Assembly (NCBI RefSeq): GCF_002211105.1
Contig: NZ_JPUA01000048.1
Span: forward strand, 1 to 33,137
DNA length: 33,137 nucleotides
Origin: Halomonas campaniensis
GTDB taxonomy: Bacteria > Pseudomonadota > Gammaproteobacteria > Pseudomonadales > Halomonadaceae
Reading direction: 5' to 3'
The position numbers and the translations under genes are program-made. Below are positions 17,326-24,470 of the stretch, in pieces (the first letter of the stretch is position 1; the number at the start of each line of letters is the position of its first letter). The notes beneath the pieces were generated by a model. That model did not search any database. It was not told the DNA's origin and saw only the letters and a program-made list of their open reading frames with translations.

Positions 17326-17850
17326 GTGGCACTTTATCAATACGGCGAGCATTGCCCAGAGGTTCACGACGACGTATATATTGCCGATACGGCGGATGTT
17401 ATCGGCCAGGTGACCTTAAAGGCGCGCTCAAGCGTGTGGTATCAAGCCGTGTTGCGCGGTGATACCGACCATCTTGAAATCGGCGAAGAGAGCAATATTC
17501 AGGACGGCGCCGTGCTCCACGCTGACCCAGGCTTTCCGCTTAAGGTAGGTAAAGGCGTAACGGTGGGACACCAGGCGATGCTGCATGGCTGCACCATCGG
17601 TGACGGCTGCCTGATCGGTATCCAGGCGGTCGTGCTCAATGGCGCGGTGATTGGTGAGAATAGCTTGGTGGGTGCCGGTGCCTTTATTAAGGAGGGCGCA
17701 GTGTTTCCGCCCAACTCGCTAATCGTCGGCTCGCCGGCCAAGATCGTGCGGGAGCTTTCCGAAGAAGTCGTGGCGGGACTGAAGCAGAACGCTCAAAGCT
17801 ATGTTGAACGCGGCAAACTCCATAGCCAGCAGCTAAAACGTATCGATTGA
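17326..17850 (+). CDS. Gamma-carbonic-anhydrase-fold hexapeptide protein (YrdA/PaaY/CaiE group)
   Basis: This 174-residue protein is a left-handed beta-helix with hexapeptide repeats ([LIV]-G-x4) running through most of the chain, for example IADTADVIGQVTL, IQDGAVLH, VGHQAMLHG and IGIQAVVLNGAVIG. The three metal-binding histidines expected in this group can be placed in the VLHAD, VGHQA and MLHGC segments. AGGAGG 5 bases upstream supports the GTG start. As the last gene of the cluster it may be a thioesterase (as PaaY) or an accessory protein (as CaiE) in CoA-linked catabolism, or just a general gamma-CA; sequence alone does not decide. Confidence 0.9.
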   Translation: MALYQYGEHCPEVHDDVYIADTADVIGQVTLKARSSVWYQAVLRGDTDHLEIGEESNIQDGAVLHADPGFPLKVGKGVTVGHQAMLHGCTIGDGCLIGIQAVVLNGAVIGENSLVGAGAFIKEGAVFPPNSLIVGSPAKIVRELSEEVVAGLKQNAQSYVERGKLHSQQLKRID

Positions 17851-17873
17851 CGTAAAACTCGATGTACTAAATA

Positions 17874-17905
17874 GCAAACCCCCAGACCTTGGCCTGGGGG
17901 TTTGC
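17874..17905. terminator. Strong hairpin terminator
   Basis: A perfect 12-bp stem, gcaaacccccag / ctgggggtttgc, with an 8-base loop lies between the convergent ends of the gamma-CA gene and the permease gene. The T-run is short, so it may act in both directions. Confidence 0.82.
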
Positions 17906-17935
17906 GTTTCTAGCGTAGCGTTTACGACAACTACT

Positions 17936-17955
17936 TCACATCACATCACATCACA
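17936..17955. repeat. Four TCACA pentamers over the permease stop codon
   Basis: TCACA occurs four times without interruption. The stop codon of the minus-strand permease (TGA, 17951-17953) lies inside the last unit. Confidence 0.9.
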
Positions 17956-19642
17956 TCAACGGATCCGTTACGCCAATCACGTAGAACGCCACCAGCGCGA
18001 TGATGCCGGTAAAGATGAGGTAGTAGAGGGTGGGCAGAATCGTCTTACGGATCGTAGCCCCTTCGCGGCCTAACAACCCGACCGTTGCCGATGCGGCGAC
18101 CACGTTATGGATGGCGATCATATTACCCGCCGCCGCACCTACTGCCTGCAGCGCTACCATCATGGCCGTGGAAAGCCCGAGGGTTTCAGCAACGCTGAAC
18201 TGGAATTCCGCCAGCATTAGGTTGGATACCGTGTTGGAGCCTGCAATGAAGGCGCCCATCGCGCCGACTGCTGGGGCAAAGAAGGGATATATGCCGCCCA
18301 CGCTATCGGCCACTGCCTGGGCCATCATCACCGGCATCGAGACAAGGTCTGCACCGTTAACACCGGAGTTGATCAAGATACGCACCATCGGCACGGTAAA
18401 GATCAACACGAAGCCGGCACCAAAAATCGTTTTGGTCGATTCAGACACCGCGGCGCTGATTTTTTGCGGGTTCATACGGTGCAGGAAGTAGGTGACGATG
18501 ACCACGGCAATAATAATACCGCCCGGCAGATAGAGCGGCTGAACGCCACCGCTTACGCCCGCTTCGCCAAGGATATTATTCCAACTGAGGTTGATCGAGG
18601 TCAGCGCGTTACGCAATGGCTCGATGGTGCGTGAGGCCACCAAGAACAGTGCCAGCAGTACGTAGGGTACCCAGCCTTTGAAAGTAGACATAGGCGCTCT
18701 ACCAACAACGTCTTCAAGCTTGATCTGCAGGTTACCGATCCACTCGTCTGGCCAAGAGGAGGACTCGGGGAAATCCCAGGTATCTTTTGGCATCAAAAAG
18801 CCGCGTTTGGCAGCGGGAACCACAATGGCCAGGCCCACCATAGCGCCGATCATTGAAGGGAATTCAGGGCCCAATAGCACGCCTACCAGCATGTAAGGCA
18901 CTACGAAGCAAATACCGGTAAAGATGGCGAAAGGGGTAATCGACAGTCCCTCTTTCCACGATTTGTTAGCACCAAAGAAGCGCACCATCACCGTGACCAA
19001 AATCAGCGGCATTAAAATACCCACGATACCGTGCGTAATCGCCACTTCGCTGGTCACAAGCTGGAAGAAGACATCCCAGCTAGAGCCTACCGAGTCGAGT
19101 TCGGCGCTAATACCAGCACGATCCAGACCACTGCCTACACCGACCACAATAGGCGTGCCTACTGCACCGAAGGAAACCGGCGTTGATTGAATCATCATAC
19201 CCACGACCACCGCTGCCAGCGCCGGGAAGCCGAGAGCGACCATCAGCGGTGCGGCAACGGCGGCTGGCGTACCGAAGCCTGAAGCGCCTTCGATAAAGCA
19301 GCCAAAGAGCCAGGCAACAATCAACGCCTGAACGCGACGGTCAGGGCTAATGCCTGAAAAGCCGTTGCGAATAGCGGTAATACCGCCGGAGTGCTTAAGG
19401 GTGTTAAGCAGCAGGATGGCGCCAAAGATGATCCACAAAAGACCAGCGGTCTGAATCAAACCTTGAATAGTCGACGCCGCCACGCGGCTAAACGACATAT
19501 CCCAAGCGGTTAAGCCAATAATGGCTGCGGCCAGGAAAACAATTGGCATCGCTATCTTGGCAGGTATTTTAAACCCGATGAGCAAAATACCGGCCAGCAA
19601 CAGCGGAAGGAAGGCCAGAAGTGCAAGTATCGTCTCGTTCAT
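17951..19642 (-). CDS. L-lactate permease family transporter (LctP/LldP/GlcA)
   Basis: The 563-residue integral membrane protein has about 13 hydrophobic segments. It carries family marks such as FGCFIEGASGFGTPAAVAAPLM, the SFGAVGTPIVVGVG stretch and the C-terminal FFAPAVGAMGAFIAGSNTVSN. The family imports lactate or glycolate with protons; E. coli GlcA is a paralogue encoded at the glc locus. The frame extends to a TTG at 19684, but the ATG at 19642 gives the usual N-terminus MNETILALLAFLPLLLAG. The TGGT-N3-ACCA site 120 bases upstream matches the one at glcD/glcC, so a glycolate role is likely; lactate cannot be ruled out. Confidence 0.93.
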   Translation of the reverse strand: MNETILALLAFLPLLLAGILLIGFKIPAKIAMPIVFLAAAIIGLTAWDMSFSRVAASTIQGLIQTAGLLWIIFGAILLLNTLKHSGGITAIRNGFSGISPDRRVQALIVAWLFGCFIEGASGFGTPAAVAAPLMVALGFPALAAVVVGMMIQSTPVSFGAVGTPIVVGVGSGLDRAGISAELDSVGSSWDVFFQLVTSEVAITHGIVGILMPLILVTVMVRFFGANKSWKEGLSITPFAIFTGICFVVPYMLVGVLLGPEFPSMIGAMVGLAIVVPAAKRGFLMPKDTWDFPESSSWPDEWIGNLQIKLEDVVGRAPMSTFKGWVPYVLLALFLVASRTIEPLRNALTSINLSWNNILGEAGVSGGVQPLYLPGGIIIAVVIVTYFLHRMNPQKISAAVSESTKTIFGAGFVLIFTVPMVRILINSGVNGADLVSMPVMMAQAVADSVGGIYPFFAPAVGAMGAFIAGSNTVSNLMLAEFQFSVAETLGLSTAMMVALQAVGAAAGNMIAIHNVVAASATVGLLGREGATIRKTILPTLYYLIFTGIIALVAFYVIGVTDPLM

Positions 19643-19764
19643 GGAAGGAACTGCCCCTTGTTGTTGATTTGGTATGCTCCGCAATAACCGTCTGGCAGTT
19701 GTGCCACCAGTCGGATGTAGGTGAAAGATACGTTTAGGCTAACAGTATGACTACATTGGAAAAT

Positions 19765-19775
19765 TGGTCTTACCA
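19765..19775. promoter_or_regulatory. Candidate GlcC/LldR-type operator before the permease
   Basis: TGGTCTTACCA in the context aaaTTGGTcttACCAct is a TGGT-N3-ACCA palindrome, the same core as at 5417. It is 123 bases before the permease ATG. Confidence 0.6.
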
Positions 19776-19820
19776 CTGAAGTGCTTGTTTGATAGCTGGT
19801 TTTACACGGCTGTTGTTTTC

Positions 19821-19946
19821 TTATGTGTATGTTCTTAAATGGTTTTTTGATGAATGGTTGGAAGTCTGAACGCGCTGAGTCATTAGACTAATAGACAGTA
19901 CAGTTGCCAGCAAAAGGATAAGTACAGAACTCGCCAGTTGCGTCAT
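19821..19946 (-). CDS. Possible small membrane protein, 41 residues
   Basis: A short frame with ATG start encodes MTQLASSVLILLLATVLSIS then LMTQRVQTSN and a basic tail. One hydrophobic segment of about 19 residues would span the membrane, with an Arg/Lys/His-rich end. No good ribosome binding site is visible. It lies upstream of, and on the same strand as, the permease but before the operator, so it would be its own unit. Chance is possible. Confidence 0.25.
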   Translation of the reverse strand: MTQLASSVLILLLATVLSISLMTQRVQTSNHSSKNHLRTYT

Positions 19947-20020
19947 AGCAGGCTTACGCTCATTGTTACCAACTGAAGTGTTTTTTACGCATTATGATCA
20001 ACCACACGGAGGTTATGACA

Positions 20021-20713
20021 GTGGCAATGACTCTTTATGATCTTTGTGGCCGGGACGAACGGCTACGTTTCTCACCTTACTGCTGGCGTGTGCGCATGGC
20101 GCTTGCCCATAAAGGGCTGGACTACACCACTGTGGCGTGGCGCTTTCTCGATAAACAAGCGCTGGAATTCGCTGACTACGACAAAGTGCCGGTACTTTGC
20201 GACGGCGATCAGGTGGTGACCGACAGTTTTGAGATCATGCGCTACCTGGATAAGGCGTATCCCGAGGCGCCCGTGCTGGGGGAGGGCGTCAGCTATCAGC
20301 GGGTATTACTGTTCAAATACTTTGTAGAACGCAGCGTCAATCCTGCGCTATTCCGCACTATTGCCATGGACTTATTCTCCGCCGTCCATCCCGATGACCG
20401 CGCCTATTTCCGTGAAACCCGCGAAGCGCGGTTTGGCTGTACGCTGGAAGAGTTCCATCAGCCTGAGCAGGGTAAGCAGCAGCTTAAGCAGGTGTTGGCA
20501 CCGGTGCGTGACATGCTGCGGGAGAGCGCCTTTTTAGACGGTGATGCCCCGAGTGGCTCAGATTACCTGCTGTTTGGCAGTATGATGTGGGCGTATGTCG
20601 TGTCGACACAGCAACTTGTCGAACCTGGCGACCCAGTGGACGAGTGGTTTAAGCGCATGCTCAGCGTTCATGACGGCGCGGCCGCGAATGCCCTGACCGT
20701 GCGCGATATATAG
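20021..20713 (+). CDS. Glutathione S-transferase family protein
   Basis: The protein (about 230 residues) has an N-terminal thioredoxin-fold GST domain with SPYCWRVRMALAHKGLDY, the KVPVLCDGDQVVTDSFEIMRYLD stretch holding the cis-proline and the glutathione-contacting D-S pair, and an all-helical C-terminal domain. The GTG at 20021 is chosen because GGAGG lies 8 bases before it; an ATG 27 bases earlier lacks a site and the next ATG is too far from it. Substrate is unknown. It is separated from the next GST gene by a stem-loop, so the two may be separate units. Confidence 0.85.
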   Translation: MAMTLYDLCGRDERLRFSPYCWRVRMALAHKGLDYTTVAWRFLDKQALEFADYDKVPVLCDGDQVVTDSFEIMRYLDKAYPEAPVLGEGVSYQRVLLFKYFVERSVNPALFRTIAMDLFSAVHPDDRAYFRETREARFGCTLEEFHQPEQGKQQLKQVLAPVRDMLRESAFLDGDAPSGSDYLLFGSMMWAYVVSTQQLVEPGDPVDEWFKRMLSVHDGAAANALTVRDI

Positions 20714-20740
20714 CGTCAACGACGTGGTATAGCTAACAGC

Positions 20741-20762
20741 GGCGGTACGCTAACGTACCGCC
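20741..20762. terminator. Stem-loop between the two GST genes
   Basis: A perfect 9-bp stem, ggcggtacg / cgtaccgcc, has a CTAA loop. There is no T-run, so termination would be weak or Rho-assisted. Confidence 0.45.
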
Positions 20763-20827
20763 TGATAAATTTGAAAGCGTGATAGTCTCATCGTGAGAGT
20801 ATCAACGCTTTCGTCAAGGAGATGGCA

Positions 20828-21517
20828 ATGATTGACCTGTATTACTGGACAACACCTAACGGCCATAAAATCTCCATTATGCTCGAAGAAGCCAAGCTGG
20901 CGTACCGAGTAAAGCCGATTAACATTGGCCGAGGCGAGCAGTTCGATCCTGAGTTTCTCACTATCGCCCCCAATAACCGCATTCCCGCCATTGTCGACCA
21001 CGCCCCGCAGGATGGCGGCCAGCCGCTGTCGATGTTTGAGTCGGGCGCCATCCTTGAGTATTTGGCCGACAAGAGCGGCCTCTTCTTACCCGCTGCAGGC
21101 CGCGAGCGCTATATCGTATTGCAGTGGCTGCATTGGCAAATGGGCGGCTTAGGGCCGATGGCAGGCCAAAACCACCATTTTTGTCACTATGCACCGCAAA
21201 AGATCGAGTACGCCATTGAGCGCTACGTGCGTGAAACCAATCGGCTTTACAGCGTGTTAGACCAACGGCTGGCGCACCACACCTATGTGGGGGGCGATGA
21301 CTACTCGATTGCCGATATGGCGATCTACCCCTGGATTGTGCCTTGGGAAAAGCAGCGTCAAACGATAGAGGAATTCCCCGACCTAGAGCGCTGGTTTGAG
21401 ATGATCAAAGCACGCCCAGCGGTGCGCCGGGCTTACGCATTGGTCGAAGACGTTAACCCCCAGGCAGGGGTGGAAATGGACGAGCAGGCGCGTAAGCACT
21501 TGTTCGGTAACCGCTAG
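20828..21517 (+). CDS. yfcG: Nu-class glutathione S-transferase, YfcG-like disulfide reductase
   Basis: The 229-residue protein closely follows E. coli YfcG, with MIDLYYWTTPNGHKISIMLEEA at the start, then PNNRIPAIVDH, SMFESGAILEYLADKSGLF and WQMGGLGPMAGQNHHF. Like YfcG it has a Thr-Pro-Asn segment and no catalytic cysteine at the N-terminal position; the E. coli enzyme acts as a glutathione-dependent disulfide-bond oxidoreductase. The second ATG (20828) is chosen because AAGGAG is then 6 bases away; the first at 20822 is almost touching it. Confidence 0.88.
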   Translation: MIDLYYWTTPNGHKISIMLEEAKLAYRVKPINIGRGEQFDPEFLTIAPNNRIPAIVDHAPQDGGQPLSMFESGAILEYLADKSGLFLPAAGRERYIVLQWLHWQMGGLGPMAGQNHHFCHYAPQKIEYAIERYVRETNRLYSVLDQRLAHHTYVGGDDYSIADMAIYPWIVPWEKQRQTIEEFPDLERWFEMIKARPAVRRAYALVEDVNPQAGVEMDEQARKHLFGNR

Positions 21518-21693
21518 TAGCCGGCTACTGTCAGCCTTATTCTTGATCTGCGAGTGAGCATGCGCAGCATGAGGAAAAATCATGTTGCGCTGCACAAAAA
21601 GCACTGCTAGCTTTAAAGACAGCAAAGGCAAAACCCTGAGTAAGACCCGCCTAATCAGGCGCGTTTATGTGCTAGCTCACTCTTGGAGGTATT

Positions 21694-22053
21694 ATGATGA
21701 ATAAAGCAACTGATAAAACCACGCAGCAGTTCGAGTCCGTTTTTGTTTCACCGATGCGCTCTTACACACTGACCGCGCTGGATTATTATGACCAGTTGTT
21801 CAGTGCCCAGATGGATGCCGCCCGTGCCTACTCGGATATGGCGATTGCGCAAGCGCGCACCTGGCTTGACGTCAAAGACCCCGACAGCTTCAAAAAGGCT
21901 CTGGAAAGCCAGCAGAAAACGGCGAGCGATTTCATGGAGCGAGTAAAGGGCGACACGGAAAAAGTCACCTCTATCAGCAAAAGCTTTGCTGAAGATAGCC
22001 AGAAGCAAGTAGAAGAAACTACTAAGAAAGCGGTAGAGACGGCCAAGCAGTAA
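21694..22053 (+). CDS. Phasin family protein (PHA granule associated)
   Basis: This 119-residue, wholly helical amphipathic protein is rich in Ala, Gln, Lys and Glu, with the phasin pattern ALDYYDQLFSAQMDAARAY, ARTWLDVKDPDSF and a charged repeat tail of coiled-coil character. Phasins coat polyhydroxyalkanoate granules in the cytoplasm and Halomonas strains are known PHA makers. TGGAGG stands 5 bases before the first of two adjacent ATG codons. It has its own terminator and is not next to PHA synthesis genes here. Confidence 0.82.
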   Translation: MMNKATDKTTQQFESVFVSPMRSYTLTALDYYDQLFSAQMDAARAYSDMAIAQARTWLDVKDPDSFKKALESQQKTASDFMERVKGDTEKVTSISKSFAEDSQKQVEETTKKAVETAKQ

Positions 22054-22090
22054 TTGCATAGGCAGTCGACGAAGTAATACCGCTTAACGG

Positions 22091-22119
22091 CGCCGCGCCC
22101 CAAGGGACGCGGCGTTTTT
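22091..22119 (+). terminator. Rho-independent terminator after the phasin
   Basis: The stem cgccgcgccc pairs with ggg-(a)-cgcggcg around a CAA loop, followed by T5. Confidence 0.88.
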
Positions 22120-22146
22120 GTATACAATAATGAGTGTTTATCCTTT

Positions 22147-22194
22147 GTTGTTAAAAGCGTTGTTAAAAGTGTTGTTAAAAGCGTTGTTGTAAGC
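22147..22194. repeat. Four 12-bp tandem repeats, gttgttaaaagc
   Basis: Copies at 22147, 22159, 22171 and 22183 read gttgttaaaagc, ...agt, ...agc and gttgttgtaagc; a degraded fifth may follow at 22195. They lie between the phasin terminator and the 3' end of uraD and encode nothing visible. Confidence 0.88.
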
Positions 22195-22206
22195 GTTTTT
22201 TAAAAA

Positions 22207-22746
22207 CTAAGATTTTGTCGCCCGGTCAATTAAGCGAAAACGTGCAATACGGATGATCTGCTCAATGGCCGTTTGCCGTTCGGTGGCCCTATCGTTGTTC
22301 AGGCGCTCCTCGAAAGCAGCTAATATGGCATGCCGATCCAATCCTTTAACGGCAATGACAAAGGGGAAGCCAAATTTTTCCTTATACGCCGTATTAAGCG
22401 ACTCAAAGCGCGCGAACTCCTCGGGGCTGCACTGATCGAGCCCGGCGCCTGCCTGTTCGCTGGTTGAGTCTTGAGTAAGTTCACCCGCCATAGCCGCTTT
22501 TCCCGCCAGGTCAGGGTGCGCTTGAATCACTCTGATTTGCTGTTCGCTGCTCGCCTGCTGCAACATAAGCCCCATGAGCTCAGCCAGTGCCTCGGGGCTA
22601 TCGTGAGTATCAGTAAGACCGTGCTGCCAGGCGGCTTCGGCCACCCAGGGGGAATGCTCATACACATCCCCATAGTGGTGGGTAAGCATTTCAAGGCTGC
22701 ACTTACTGGGCGCGGGTGAAAGCAGTAACGGCTGTGATGTTGGCAC
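22207..22746 (-). CDS. uraD: OHCU decarboxylase (2-oxo-4-hydroxy-4-carboxy-5-ureidoimidazoline)
   Basis: The protein (about 179 residues) is UraD, which decarboxylates OHCU to (S)-allantoin, the last step of urate breakdown. Family marks are the HPDLAGKAA motif with the catalytic histidine, SEQAGAGLDQCSPEEFARFESLN, YKEKFGFPFVIAVKG and a C-terminal region rich in Glu and Arg. Two in-phase GTG codons compete for the start (22752 and 22746). The second is chosen because GGAG is 7 bases away, while the first touches the site. It is divergent from uraH, and the operator-like palindrome lies between. Confidence 0.93.
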   Translation of the reverse strand: MPTSQPLLLSPAPSKCSLEMLTHHYGDVYEHSPWVAEAAWQHGLTDTHDSPEALAELMGLMLQQASSEQQIRVIQAHPDLAGKAAMAGELTQDSTSEQAGAGLDQCSPEEFARFESLNTAYKEKFGFPFVIAVKGLDRHAILAAFEERLNNDRATERQTAIEQIIRIARFRLIDRATKS

Positions 22747-22810
22747 TGGCACTCTCCAAAGCGGGCAATGTTAAAGCGTCGTTGATTCACAATGTGCGGG
22801 GATGGAATTA

Positions 22811-22858
22811 CTGTATACAACAAATAGCATCAAAGGTACTCTTTGACCAATTGGTCAA
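22811..22858. promoter_or_regulatory. Divergent uraD/uraH control region with two palindromes
   Basis: A perfect 16-bp palindrome, TTGACCAATTGGTCAA, spans 22843-22858, 26 bases before uraH. Upstream is CTGTATACAA (22811-22820), close to the TTGTATACAA type bound by several GntR/FCD proteins; an exact TTGTATACAA also occurs at 22118-22127. The adjacent GntR gene at 24471 is the natural candidate binder. This is inference. Confidence 0.55.
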
Positions 22859-22883
22859 GCAACGCTATCAATAAGGAGTGGCT

Positions 22884-23237
22884 ATGGGACGCTTAACCAC
22901 CCACGTACTGGATACCGCCAAAGGTCAGCCAGGCCAGGGGATTACTATCGAAGTATTCCGCCTTACCGGTAATGAGCGCCAACATCTCAGTACCGTAGTC
23001 ACTAACAGCGACGGCCGCTGCGATGCACCTATTCTAGAGGGCGATGCGCTAACGGCGGGGGAGTATGAGCTGGTGTTCCATGCCGGCGACTACCTGCGTG
23101 CCCAAGGTAGTGAGGCTAATGAGCCGCGCTTTTTAGACGTTATCCCGCTGCGTTTTGGCGTCGCTGATGCCAGCCAGCACTATCATGTGCCGCTACTCCT
23201 CTCGCCCTATGGCTACTCAACTTACCGCGGTAGCTGA
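22884..23237 (+). CDS. uraH: 5-hydroxyisourate hydrolase (transthyretin-like)
   Basis: The 117-residue protein is a complete HIU hydrolase, converting the product of urate oxidation to OHCU. The N-terminal LTTHVLDTAKGQPGQGI, the central SDGRCDAPI segment and the C-terminal YRGS are the family's active-site marks (His, Arg, Tyr-Arg-Gly-Ser). The ATG at 22884 has AAGGAG 5 bases before it; a GTG two codons earlier is too close. PuuD starts 15 bases after its stop, so the two are cotranscribed. Confidence 0.95.
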   Translation: MGRLTTHVLDTAKGQPGQGITIEVFRLTGNERQHLSTVVTNSDGRCDAPILEGDALTAGEYELVFHAGDYLRAQGSEANEPRFLDVIPLRFGVADASQHYHVPLLLSPYGYSTYRGS

Positions 23238-23252
23238 TAGGGGACTTTCGTT

Positions 23253-24455
23253 ATGCAAGCGTATCTAATCGATTTTGTTAATTTGCTGCTGCGCTGGCTG
23301 CATGTCATTGCGGCCATCGCCTGGATCGGCGAGTCGATCTATTTCGTGATGCTGGACAACAGCCTGCGCTCGCCGAAGGCAGCGGAAGACCGCGAAAAGG
23401 GCGTGTTTGGCGAAATGTGGTCGGTGCATGGCGGCGGCTTCTACCACAACCAGAAGTACGCCACGGCGCCTGCCAAGCTGCCTAATGATCTGCACTGGTC
23501 ATTCTGGAAAGCCTACACCACCTGGCTTTCCGGCTTTGCGCTGTTTGTGATTCTCTACATGGTTAATCCGGGCTTCTATTTGGTAAACCCCAATAGCCCC
23601 TGGGAGTGGGCCGCTCATCTGACCGGCTGGCAGGCCAACCTGCTGGCGCTGGCGTTTCTGCTGGGCGGCTGGGTGGTTTACAACGAGCTGTGCAAGCGCA
23701 TTAGCCCCAATATGGATCGCGACGGCCTACTCAGCATCGCAGTTGCCGTCATGATGGTCGTGGTGGCCTACCTAAGCACGCAGATGTTTACCGGGCGCGC
23801 TGCCTTTTTGCTCACTGGTGCTGTGATGGCGACGGCGATGTCGGCTAACGTCTTCTTCTGGATTATTCCCGGTCAGCGCCGCATGGTAAAAGCCATGAAA
23901 GCGGGCGATGCGCCCAATCCGCTGGATGGCAAACGCGGCAAACAGCGCTCGGTGCATAACACCTACTTCACGCTGCCGGTCGTTTTGCTGATGGTGAGTA
24001 ATCACTACTCGTTTATCTACTCCCACGAGCTTGCCTGGGTGGTGATGGTGCTGTTTATCTTTGCCGGTGCCTTGATACGGCAATTCTTTGTTTTAATGCA
24101 CGCAGGCAAAACCCAGCCCGCCTACCCAGCCTTTGGGGTAGGGCTTATTCTGCTAGCGTTTTGGGTGGCCGCACCGAGTGTATCGTCAACGGGTAGTGAT
24201 GCCAGCGCCCAAGGTCCCGATCAGGCACAAATCACCGGTTTGATTGAGCAGCACTGCGTGCAGTGCCACGCACGCAACCCGGAACATGCCGGTTTCTCAG
24301 CGCCGCCCGCTGGGTTTGCGTTTGAGAATTGGGATGAGATTCTGGGCCATAAAGCACAAATTCAGCAGGTGGTGGCCAGCCGCTATATGCCGTTAGGCAA
24401 TATGACCAACATGAGTGATGAAGAGCGCGATATCATTGCCGCTTGGGAGGAGTAA
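23253..24455 (+). CDS. puuD: Urate hydroxylase PuuD (membrane, cytochrome c-linked)
   Basis: The 400-residue protein has the N-terminal urate-oxidase membrane domain of PuuD, with about eight hydrophobic segments (first: LLLRWLHVIAAIAWIGESIYFV) and conserved WSVHGGGFYH. A C-terminal cytochrome c module carries CVQCH near residue 335 and a likely methionine ligand in YMPLGNMTNM. It oxidises urate to 5-hydroxyisourate and passes electrons to the respiratory chain rather than to oxygen directly. Together with UraH and UraD it completes urate to (S)-allantoin. Genes for xanthine oxidation or allantoin use are not in the window. Confidence 0.95.
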   Translation: MQAYLIDFVNLLLRWLHVIAAIAWIGESIYFVMLDNSLRSPKAAEDREKGVFGEMWSVHGGGFYHNQKYATAPAKLPNDLHWSFWKAYTTWLSGFALFVILYMVNPGFYLVNPNSPWEWAAHLTGWQANLLALAFLLGGWVVYNELCKRISPNMDRDGLLSIAVAVMMVVVAYLSTQMFTGRAAFLLTGAVMATAMSANVFFWIIPGQRRMVKAMKAGDAPNPLDGKRGKQRSVHNTYFTLPVVLLMVSNHYSFIYSHELAWVVMVLFIFAGALIRQFFVLMHAGKTQPAYPAFGVGLILLAFWVAAPSVSSTGSDASAQGPDQAQITGLIEQHCVQCHARNPEHAGFSAPPAGFAFENWDEILGHKAQIQQVVASRYMPLGNMTNMSDEERDIIAAWEE

Positions 24456-24470
24456 TCAGAGAGGCTAACT

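Noticed and set aside
10927..17850. Carnitine operon (CaiB, CaiD, CaiE analogues)
   Set aside because: No CaiT, CaiA or CaiC equivalent is present, uptake is by TRAP, the crotonase lacks the CaiD glutamate, and an aminotransferase and hydroxyacid dehydrogenase do not fit carnitine use.
22843..22858. Urate-locus palindrome as another GlcC site because it contains TTGGTC and GACCAA
   Set aside because: The half-sites are in the opposite order (GACCA-AT-TGGTC) from TGGT-N3-ACCA, so it is a different palindrome.
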